Source: an uncultured Macromonas sp.
GTDB lineage: Bacteria; Pseudomonadota; Gammaproteobacteria; Burkholderiales; Burkholderiaceae
Reading direction: 5' to 3'
Length of the DNA: 7,731 nt
Assembly (NCBI GenBank): GCA_946481585.1
Contig: CAMLOF010000143.1
Location: forward strand, 1-7,731
The position numbers and the translations under genes are program-made. The notes under the pieces were generated by a model. The model was not told where the DNA came from. It searched no databases and saw only the letters and a list, made by a program, of their open reading frames with translations. Positions 1 to 5,291 of this stretch are shown here, piece by piece; positions within the stretch are counted from its first letter, which is position 1, and the number at the start of each line of letters is the position of its first letter.

Positions 1-39
1 GGCAGACCACTTCGCGCTCCGGAATATCCAGGCAATCAT
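1..39 (-). CDS. 5' end of a further minus-strand gene, possibly the TRAP small permease (DctQ-like)
   Basis: An ATG at 37-39 on the minus strand opens a frame with no stop to the window edge (13 codons, MIAWIFRSAKWSA). It is preceded by AAGGA at 47-51 with a 7-base spacer, a good ribosome binding site. The gene lies directly downstream of the TRAP solute-binding protein gene, where the small four-helix membrane subunit is often encoded in dctPQM-type operons. The hydrophobic, tryptophan-rich beginning does not contradict this, but 13 residues cannot identify a family. The start is reasonably supported; the identity is inference from position only. Confidence 0.4.
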   Translation of the reverse strand, partial: MIAWIFRSAKWSA

Positions 40-51
40 GTCGTCGTCCTT

Positions 52-84
52 AAAAGAACGCGCATGGCCACCGTGACCATGCGC
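52..84 (-). terminator. Rho-independent terminator after the TRAP solute-binding protein gene
   Basis: A perfect 8-base stem (GCGCATGG at 60-67, CCATGCGC at 77-84) encloses a 9-base loop. Read on the minus strand, the stem is followed at once by GTTCTTTT (59-52), a short U-rich tract. It sits about 18 bases after the TRAP gene stop and just before the ribosome binding site of the next minus-strand gene. This placement suggests partial termination or 3'-end stabilisation, so that the periplasmic protein is made in excess of the membrane subunits. Confidence 0.7.
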
Positions 85-101
85 ATGCAGCATTTTGCAG
101 G

Positions 102-1139
102 TTATTTGCTGTACTTGGCGATCAGAGCGCGAGCCTCACTGGCCAGCTTCTTGCCATCAATTCCCTTTTTGGCCACTTCCGTCACCCAGTCGCTTTCCAC
201 AGAACTGGCGGTGCGCAGCCAGCGCTGCGTTTCAGCAGCGTCCAGCGTCACCAGGTTGTTGCCAGCCTTGGCGGCAATCTCACGCCCGGCCTTGTCGCCT
301 TCGTCCATGGCACGGCCGAACATCGCTGCAGTCTCAATCCCGGAATTGTTGTCGATCACCTTCTTCAGATCGGGGGGCAGCTTGTCGTAGGTGGCCTTGT
401 TCATGCTGAATGCAAAGGCCATGTTGTACAGGCCCTTGTCACCCGCAAAGCTGGTGTGGTTCTTGACCAGCTCGGTCACCTTCAGAGACGGGCCCACTTC
501 CCAGGGAATGGTGGTGCCGTCGATGACACCCTTGGAGAGCGCTTCAGTCACGGCAGGCACGGGCATACCCACCGGAGTTGCACCGAGCTTGACCAGCATG
601 TTGTTGACGATGCGGGTGCCACCGCGAATCTTCATGCCGCGCAGCGTTTCCAGGCCAGTGACTGCCTGCTTGGTGTGGAACAGGCCAGGGCCGTGGGTGT
701 GAATGGCCAGGAGTTTGACGTCCTTGAATTCGTCAGCGGCGAACTTCTCCACGTACTCCCACGCGGCGCGGGAAGTCATTTCGCCTGCGTTGGCGCCAGA
801 GGGAGCGATGAACGGGATTTCAAAGACTTCCGTCTTCACGAAACGGCCCGGGGTGTAGCCCAGAACAGTCCAGGTGATGTCTGCAACACCATCCTTGGCC
901 TGGTCGTACAGCTGTGCGGGGGAACCACCCATCTGCATGGCATGGAACATTTGCACCTTGATTTTGCCGCCGGACTCTTTCTCGACCTTTTGCGCCCAAG
1001 GAATGATGGCCTTGGCCGGAATGGTGGCCTGCGGAGGCAGGAACTGGTGCAGACGCAGAGTGACCTGCTGAGCCATGGCACTGCCAGCGACCAGCGTGGC
1101 ACACACCAGACCGATAGCGTGGAACTTGAGCTGTTTCAT
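102..1139 (-). CDS. TRAP transporter periplasmic solute-binding protein (DctP family)
   Basis: This is the extracytoplasmic binding protein of a tripartite ATP-independent periplasmic transporter, which delivers an organic acid to the DctQ/DctM-type membrane subunits. The 345-residue product begins with a Sec signal peptide (Lys3 and Lys5, a hydrophobic stretch at about 8-20, likely cleavage after AMA at 21-23). The mature part has the DctP fold. Its most telling segment is GMKIRGGTRIVNNMLVKLG (168-186), where Arg172 matches the arginine that usually binds the ligand carboxylate in the family. It is followed by PVGMPVPAVTEALSKGVIDG (189-208) and the typical 'LYNMAFAFSMNK' segment (237-248). 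Length is normal for DctP. The ATG at 1137-1139 has AAGGAG at 1148-1153 with an 8-base spacer. The gene follows fumarylacetoacetase after a 316-base gap and ends at a terminator hairpin. The substrate cannot be read from sequence; the neighbours suggest an aromatic acid. Confidence 0.93.
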   Translation of the reverse strand: MKQLKFHAIGLVCATLVAGSAMAQQVTLRLHQFLPPQATIPAKAIIPWAQKVEKESGGKIKVQMFHAMQMGGSPAQLYDQAKDGVADITWTVLGYTPGRFVKTEVFEIPFIAPSGANAGEMTSRAAWEYVEKFAADEFKDVKLLAIHTHGPGLFHTKQAVTGLETLRGMKIRGGTRIVNNMLVKLGATPVGMPVPAVTEALSKGVIDGTTIPWEVGPSLKVTELVKNHTSFAGDKGLYNMAFAFSMNKATYDKLPPDLKKVIDNNSGIETAAMFGRAMDEGDKAGREIAAKAGNNLVTLDAAETQRWLRTASSVESDWVTEVAKKGIDGKKLASEARALIAKYSK

Positions 1140-1235
1140 GGGGAAGTCTCCTTGGGAATGACAAAAAACAGTTGCATACCTGGCACCACCCCCACAGCCT
1201 GCTCCGTTCTTCGAGAGCTAGGCTTTGGCGCCATG

Positions 1236-1254
1236 TAGTTATTCAATATAACTA
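1236..1254. promoter_or_regulatory. Inverted repeat upstream of the TRAP gene, candidate operator
   Basis: TAGTTAT (1236-1242) and ATAACTA (1248-1254) form a perfect 7-base inverted repeat around the 5-base spacer TCAAT. It lies in an AT-rich patch about 100 bases upstream of the TRAP start and overlaps TATA-like hexamers, as expected for a regulator site over a promoter. It has the same outline (TAG...CTA) as the repeat at 6275-6294 but different inner bases. Whether the same IclR protein binds both is unknown. Confidence 0.45.
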
Positions 1255-1279
1255 TATCGGATAACAAAATCTGAAGGGA

Positions 1280-1295
1280 TCAGGGTTTTCCCTGA
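1280..1295. other. Short hairpin, 6-base stem with a four-base loop
   Basis: TCAGGG (1280-1285), TTTT loop, CCCTGA (1290-1295). On the minus strand the loop reads AAAA and the stem is followed by TCCCTTCAGATTTTG, which is not a proper U-tract. It might be a weak terminator for the upstream operon or an element in front of the TRAP promoter; function is uncertain. Confidence 0.35.
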
Positions 1296-1416
1296 AAGGT
1301 TCACAAGACCCACCCGTCAGAGTGAAACGCCGCCGGACTGTACCCCATACCCGTACGGAGGAGCCATCAAAGGCAGCGCCTAGCTGTTATGCCAATCTGA
1401 TATGACGAGAGGCAGG

Positions 1417-1446
1417 TCGCCAGCAGCCCTCAGGGCACGCTGGCGA
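1417..1446 (-). other. Strong hairpin 10 bases after the fumarylacetoacetase stop
   Basis: The outer arms TCGCCAGC (1417-1424) and GCTGGCGA (1439-1446) pair perfectly over 8 bases. An inner GCCC/GGGC stem (1426-1429 with 1433-1436) closes a three-base loop. On the minus strand no U-tract follows the stem, so it is not a classical intrinsic terminator. It may protect the 3' end of the message or mark a Rho-dependent or processed end. Confidence 0.5.
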
Positions 1447-1455
1447 ACCCCAACG

Positions 1456-2766
1456 TCAGGGTCTGGCGGGCAGCACCGTGCCCCAACATTCGCCAAAACC
1501 AATGCGGGCGGCGCCAGCCTTCTCGCACCAGCCACGCAGCACCACGGAGTCCCCATCCTGCAGGAAAGTGCGCGTGTCGCCATCGGGCAGTTGCACAGGC
1601 TGCTTACCACCAAGCGTGAGCTCGATCAGCGCACCCGCCTGGTCCAGCGTGGGGCCGGAAAGCGTGCCAGAACCCAGCAGGTCACCCGGCTGCAGGTTGC
1701 AACCGTTGATGGTGTGGTGCGTGACCATTTGCGCCACCGTCCAGTAGGCGTGGCGATAGCTGGTGCGGCTGATCTGCACGTCGCCCTGCCCGGCTTCGCG
1801 CATGCGGCCGGTCTGCAGGCCCACTTGCAGCTGGATATCAAAGGCGCCGCCGCTGCGGTTGGCCGGAGAGTCCAGGTATGGCAAGGGCTGCGGGTCGCCT
1901 TCGGGCCGGGTGAAGGGCACGCGGTACGGCGCCAGCGCCTCCAGCGTGACCACCCAGGGCGAAATGGTGCTGGCAAAGTTCTTGGACAGGAACGGGCCCA
2001 GCGGCTGGTATTCCCAGCCCTGAATGTCGCGCGCCGACCAGTCGTTGAGCAGGCAGATGCCGAACACGTGGCTTTCGGCCTCGTTAATGCTCACCGGGTC
2101 GCCCAGCGCGTTGCCGGTACCGATGAAGACACCCAGCTCCAGTTCGATGTCCATGCGCTTGCTGGGCGCCAGCACGGGGACATCGGCGTCGGGCGCCTTG
2201 ATCTGCCCTTTGGGCCGCGCGAAGGCCTGGCCGGACACGGCGATGCTGCTGGCACGGCCGTGGTAGCCAATGGGCACCCACTTGTAGTTGGGCAGCAGCG
2301 GGTTGTCCGGGCGGAACTGCTTGCCAATGTTGGTGGCGTGGTGGACCGAGGTGTAGAAGTCGGTGTAGTCACCAATGCGGGCGGGCACATCGTATTCAGC
2401 AACGGTCTGCGGCACCAGGCAAGGCTGCAGTGCAGCCTGCGCGGCACTGCCTTCACGCAGCGCGGCCGACAGCGCGTGACGCAACGCAGACCAAGCCTGT
2501 TGTCCCTGGGCCATCAGTGCGTTGAGCTTGTCTTGCGCACCCGCCTGTGCAGCTTCTGCGGCCAAACCTTGCAGCACACCGGCACGGGCCACGGCTGCCA
2601 GGTCCAGGATCTGGTCGCCAATGGCCACGCCACAGCGCCACGCTTCACCTGCGCCCTTGCGGCGGAACACCGCGAACGGCAGGTTCTGGATGGGAAAGTC
2701 GCACCCCGGCTGGTTGGCCGAAGCCACCCAACTGCGCAGAGACGGATCGTGGGTTTCGTTGAGCAT
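1456..2766 (-). CDS. fahA: Fumarylacetoacetase
   Basis: This enzyme hydrolyses 4-fumarylacetoacetate to fumarate and acetoacetate, the last step of the homogentisate (tyrosine, phenylacetate-type) pathway, in the cytoplasm. The product is 436 residues, the size of the two-domain FAH family and longer than single-domain fumarylpyruvate hydrolases. The N-terminal beta-rich domain covers about 25-120. The catalytic domain carries the family residues in order (numbering from the chosen start): Asp136 and His143 in DYTDFYTSVHH, the metal pair Glu208/Glu210 in IELELG, then Asp242, Arg246 and Gln249 in NDWSARDIQ, Lys262 in FLSK, and the GSGTLSGP loop at 365-372. They match the metal and catalytic residues of mouse FAH. 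I start at the ATG at 2764-2766, because AAAGGA at 2772-2777 is 5 bases away; an in-frame ATG at 2770-2772 overlaps that site and leaves it no spacer. A REP-like element lies just upstream. Confidence 0.95.
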   Translation of the reverse strand: MLNETHDPSLRSWVASANQPGCDFPIQNLPFAVFRRKGAGEAWRCGVAIGDQILDLAAVARAGVLQGLAAEAAQAGAQDKLNALMAQGQQAWSALRHALSAALREGSAAQAALQPCLVPQTVAEYDVPARIGDYTDFYTSVHHATNIGKQFRPDNPLLPNYKWVPIGYHGRASSIAVSGQAFARPKGQIKAPDADVPVLAPSKRMDIELELGVFIGTGNALGDPVSINEAESHVFGICLLNDWSARDIQGWEYQPLGPFLSKNFASTISPWVVTLEALAPYRVPFTRPEGDPQPLPYLDSPANRSGGAFDIQLQVGLQTGRMREAGQGDVQISRTSYRHAYWTVAQMVTHHTINGCNLQPGDLLGSGTLSGPTLDQAGALIELTLGGKQPVQLPDGDTRTFLQDGDSVVLRGWCEKAGAARIGFGECWGTVLPARP

Positions 2767-2785
2767 TGTCATCCTTTGCAGAGCA

Positions 2786-2862
2786 TCAGCCTCCGCAGAG
2801 CCGCCTCAAGGAGGCTGAAGCCCCCTCGGGGGGCAGCGAACAAAGTGAGCGTGGGGGTCGGC
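2786..2862. repeat. REP-like intergenic element with two stacked hairpins
   Basis: TCAGCCTCC (2786-2794) pairs perfectly with GGAGGCTGA (2810-2818). An alternative smaller stem, GCCTC/GAGGC, lies at 2803-2815. Directly adjacent, GCCCCC (2820 onward) pairs with GGGGGC (ending 2834) over a TCG loop, and the element runs on to GTGGGGGTCG (2851-2860). From memory, this composition (a C-run/G-run hairpin followed by GCAGCGA and GTGGGGGT) recurs in intergenic DNA of Comamonadaceae; that has not been searched here. It fills nearly all of the space between the DUF2783 stop and the fumarylacetoacetase ribosome binding site, so it would be transcribed within the operon message. Confidence 0.6.
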
Positions 2863-2867
2863 TCATC

Positions 2868-3074
2868 CTAGGCAGCCGTGGCCAGGGTGTTGTCGCGTGC
2901 CAGGGCAATGGCTTCGTTCAGCACGTCGCGGTCGCCGATATGGTTGCACAGGATCAGCACCAGCTTGGCCAGCATCATGTCAGCCTGCTCGTCGCTCAGG
3001 TCGCGCTGGGCGTTGATGAGGTCGGCGTAGAAAACGTCCTGGTCGGGGATGTTGGGTTCACGGTTGAGTGCCAT
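2868..3074 (-). CDS. Small DUF2783 protein, candidate partner of the flavoprotein hydroxylase
   Basis: A 68-residue, probably soluble helical protein with no signal peptide or membrane segment. The pattern FYADLINAQRDLSDEQADMM (15-34) followed by LAKLVLILCNHIGDRDVLNEA (35-55), including the NHIGD motif at 44-48, fits the DUF2783 family as I know it. The gene begins 18 bases after the stop of the FAD monooxygenase, and such tight pairing suggests a functional pair. In the 3-hydroxyphenylacetate hydroxylase MhaAB of Pseudomonas putida, a flavoprotein works with a very small coupling protein; this gene has the right size and position for that role, but I infer the role and do not see it in the sequence. 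I chose the ATG at 3072-3074; an in-frame GTG four codons upstream (3084-3086) is possible. Neither has a strong ribosome binding site, consistent with translational coupling. Confidence 0.85.
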   Translation of the reverse strand: MALNREPNIPDQDVFYADLINAQRDLSDEQADMMLAKLVLILCNHIGDRDVLNEAIALARDNTLATAA

Positions 3075-3092
3075 GGTCTGTCTCACTCTTGT

Positions 3093-4697
3093 TTATTGCA
3101 GCTTGAGGGCGCGGCGCATGGCGGCCTGCACCTGCCCTGCGTCGAACTGGCGCCAACGGGCGGCCACGTGCTGGTCGGGGCGGATCAGGTACACCGTACC
3201 GGGCTGGCCATCGTAACGGGCCTTGAGCAGGCCTTTGGTGTCGATGATGTCCTTGCCCACTTCCAGCACCTGGGCGGTGAAGTTGCCCACCGTCACGGGT
3301 TGCGCGGGGCCAAAGCTCAGCAGCACAAAGCCCTTGCCCAGTTGCTCCAGCAACCAGGCGCTCTTGCCGTCGCGCTCGATAGGCGCATCAGCACAGTTGG
3401 TGCCCGGCAGCATCTTGCCCGCAAACACGGCACTGTCGGGCGTGTTGAGCGACGAACGCAGGTACGGCGTGGGCGTGGACAGGCGGCCGCTGTTGACCAG
3501 CGGGCGGGCGAAGGGCTCGGTACGGGCCAGTTCCAGCACCGCGTTGCGCAGGCGCAGCGAGGCGCGGCTCTTGGGCGTGATGAAGTCGGTAGCGCGGGTG
3601 GAGTGGCCGATGTTGTCATCCGCCGCGTAGGCGCGCTCTTCGTGGTAGGTGTCGATCAGGGCCACCGGTGCGGCGCCGTCGAGCACGGCCTTGAGCTTCC
3701 AGCCCAGGTTGTCGCAGTCTTGCACGCCAGTGTTGGCACCACGCGCGCCGAAGGGCGACACCTGGTGTGCGGCATCACCCGTGAAGATGACGCGGCCGTG
3801 GCGGAACTGGTCGATGCGGCGGCAGGCAAACTGGTACACAGACACCCACTCCAGTTCGAACTCCACGTCCTTGCCCAGCATGGCCTGGATGCGCGGGATC
3901 ACGTTCTCGGGCTTCTTCTCTTCCACGGGGTCGGCGTCCCAGCCCAGCTGGAAGTCGATGCGCCAGACGTCGTCGGCCTCTTTGTGCAGCAGCACGCTCT
4001 GGTTGCGGTGGAACGGCGGGTCGAACCAGAACCAACGCTCGGTCGGGAAGCCCGCCTTCATCACCACGTCGGCAATCAAGAAGCGGTCCTGGAAGAACTG
4101 GCCGGTGAAGTCGGCACCGATCATGCGGCGCGTGTCGCTGTTGGCGCCGTCGGCGGCAATGATCCACTGCGCTTCCATCTTGAAGATGCCGTCCGGCGTT
4201 TCGACGGTGAGCGTAGCGAAGTCGTCAGCCTGCTCGATGGCCAGCACCTTGTGCTTCCAGCGCAGGTCCACCAGCGGGGATTCGTCGCAGGCCTTGACCA
4301 TGCGCTCTTCCAGGTGGTACTGCTGGTAGTTGATCATGGCCGGCATCTTGTGGTCGGCCTCGGGCAGCAGGTCGAAGGTGTAGGCCAGGTCGTCGCGGAA
4401 GAACACCTTGCCCAGTTTCCATTGCACGCCTTTGGCGGCGAACTCTTCGCCCAGGCCCAGGCGGTCCCAGATCTCCAGCGGGCGTTTGGCGTAGCAAACG
4501 GCGCGTGAGCCCACGCTGACGGTGTTGTTGTCGTCAAGAATGACCGTGGGCACGCCACGGTAGGCCAGGTCGAGTGCCTGCGTCAGGCCAATGGGGCCCG
4601 CGCCAATGATGACCACCGGGTGGCGCTTGATCGCGCCGCTGCGCTGCTCTTCGCTCTGACGGTAGGCGTATTCGGGGTAGGTGTAGGTCTTGAGCAT
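3093..4697 (-). CDS. FAD-dependent aromatic ring monooxygenase (MhpA/MhaA-like, group A flavoprotein)
   Basis: Such enzymes use NAD(P)H and O2 to hydroxylate a phenolic substrate in the cytoplasm. The 534-residue product shows the full group A set: the dinucleotide-binding motif GAGPIG (32-37) after a basic N-terminal tail, the DG motif in IIAADGANSDTRR (179-191), and the GD motif in RVIFTGDAAHQVSPFGARGANTGVQD (302-327) that contacts the FAD ribityl chain. A C-terminal thioredoxin-like domain (from about 420) ends with the typical YLIRPDQHVAARW. Length fits 3-(3-hydroxyphenyl)propionate and 3-hydroxyphenylacetate hydroxylases. With fumarylacetoacetase two genes downstream, homogentisate is the most likely product, so 3-hydroxyphenylacetate is the favoured substrate; this is inference. 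Related resorcinol-, 3-hydroxybenzoate- or phenylpropionate-type substrates remain possible. I chose the ATG at 4695-4697; a TTG at 4707-4709 is the alternative. The gene lies 33 bases after the VOC gene and 18 bases before DUF2783. Confidence 0.92.
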   Translation of the reverse strand: MLKTYTYPEYAYRQSEEQRSGAIKRHPVVIIGAGPIGLTQALDLAYRGVPTVILDDNNTVSVGSRAVCYAKRPLEIWDRLGLGEEFAAKGVQWKLGKVFFRDDLAYTFDLLPEADHKMPAMINYQQYHLEERMVKACDESPLVDLRWKHKVLAIEQADDFATLTVETPDGIFKMEAQWIIAADGANSDTRRMIGADFTGQFFQDRFLIADVVMKAGFPTERWFWFDPPFHRNQSVLLHKEADDVWRIDFQLGWDADPVEEKKPENVIPRIQAMLGKDVEFELEWVSVYQFACRRIDQFRHGRVIFTGDAAHQVSPFGARGANTGVQDCDNLGWKLKAVLDGAAPVALIDTYHEERAYAADDNIGHSTRATDFITPKSRASLRLRNAVLELARTEPFARPLVNSGRLSTPTPYLRSSLNTPDSAVFAGKMLPGTNCADAPIERDGKSAWLLEQLGKGFVLLSFGPAQPVTVGNFTAQVLEVGKDIIDTKGLLKARYDGQPGTVYLIRPDQHVAARWRQFDAGQVQAAMRRALKLQ

Positions 4698-4730
4698 GGT
4701 GTGTCCCAACGACGTCCGCTTATTCTTGAA

Positions 4731-5273
4731 TCAGTCCAGTGCCTTGAACTCGTGCTCGTGCATCCAGGCGGCGTGCTTGGGTGCGCGCTTGGTCTGCGCC
4801 CATTCGTTGAGCATGTCCCACTTCACTTCGTCGAGTTTCTTGTACATCTCGGGCGTGCCCACGTCGGCAGCCAGTTCCAGGCGGTGGCCGTTGGGGTCGA
4901 AGAAGTAGATGCTCTTGAAGATGGTGTGGTCAGTCGGGCCCACCACGTCAATGCCGTCAGCCTGCAGCTTGGCCTTGGTGGCTTCCAGCGTGGCCATGCT
5001 GTCCACCTTGAAGGCGATGTGCTGCACCCAGTTGGGGGTGTTGGTGTCGCGGCCCATCTCGGCGGCGTTGGGCAGCTCGAAGAAGGCCAGCACGTTGCCC
5101 TGCCCTGCGTCCAGGAACACGTGCATGTAAGGGTCCGGCGCCTTGGTGGAAGGCACCTGGTCTTCGGCAATGGCCAGCACGAAGTCCATGTTCAGGTGCT
5201 TTACATACCACTCAACGGTTTCTTTGGCGTCTTTGCAGCGGTAGGCAACGTGGTGAATGCGGTCGAGTTTCAT
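4731..5273 (-). CDS. VOC (glyoxalase/extradiol dioxygenase fold) metalloprotein
   Basis: A 180-residue protein made of two beta-alpha-beta-beta-beta modules (about 4-68 and 80-137). The four canonical metal positions are all filled: His8 in IHHVAY, Glu66 in AFFELP, His85 in VQHIAFKV and Glu133 in HRLELAAD. This 2-His/2-Glu arrangement is that of glyoxalase I and other VOC isomerases or epimerases; extradiol dioxygenases usually use 2-His/1-Glu, so ring cleavage is less likely but not excluded. After the second module comes a tail of about 40 residues rich in Trp, His and Lys (about 140-180) that minimal VOC proteins lack. The start is firm: AGGAGA at 5281-5286, 7 bases from the ATG. The gene lies 18 bases after the MBL gene and 33 before the monooxygenase. 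The reaction is unknown; isomerisation or detoxification of a pathway intermediate is a guess from context. Confidence 0.88.
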   Translation of the reverse strand: MKLDRIHHVAYRCKDAKETVEWYVKHLNMDFVLAIAEDQVPSTKAPDPYMHVFLDAGQGNVLAFFELPNAAEMGRDTNTPNWVQHIAFKVDSMATLEATKAKLQADGIDVVGPTDHTIFKSIYFFDPNGHRLELAADVGTPEMYKKLDEVKWDMLNEWAQTKRAPKHAAWMHEHEFKALD

Positions 5274-5291
5274 GGTCTTGTCTCCTATTGA

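Larger units (their letters stand above)
1140..1455. other. Gene-free stretch between the fumarylacetoacetase and TRAP genes
   Basis: I see no credible gene here; short frames crossing it are shadows of the flanking genes. The part nearest the TRAP gene is clearly more AT-rich than the coding sequence. It contains the TRAP ribosome binding site (1148-1153), a perfect inverted repeat (1236-1254), a short hairpin (1280-1295) and a strong hairpin just after fumarylacetoacetase (1417-1446). The layout looks like the end of one transcript followed by a separate, regulated promoter for the transporter. I could not settle on a convincing -35/-10 pair: TATATT and TATAGT hexamers exist on the minus strand around 1243-1256 but lack a good -35. 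Confidence 0.6.

Noticed and set aside
456..1238. 260-codon open frame on the plus strand across the TRAP gene
   Set aside because: Antisense to a clear TRAP binding protein with signal peptide; no family resemblance.
1351..1358. CCGTACGG palindrome
   Set aside because: Only eight bases and with no neighbouring promoter elements; expected by chance in GC-rich DNA.
1402..2871. 489-codon open frame on the plus strand across fumarylacetoacetase
   Set aside because: It lies antisense to a gene with all catalytic residues of a known family. Its product is a low-complexity mix of Gly, Val, His, Gln and Arg, typical of the shadow of a GC-rich gene.
2766..4508. 580-codon open frame on the plus strand across DUF2783 and the monooxygenase
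   Set aside because: Antisense shadow of the FAD monooxygenase and its neighbour; the translation shows no recognisable domain and no good ribosome binding site.
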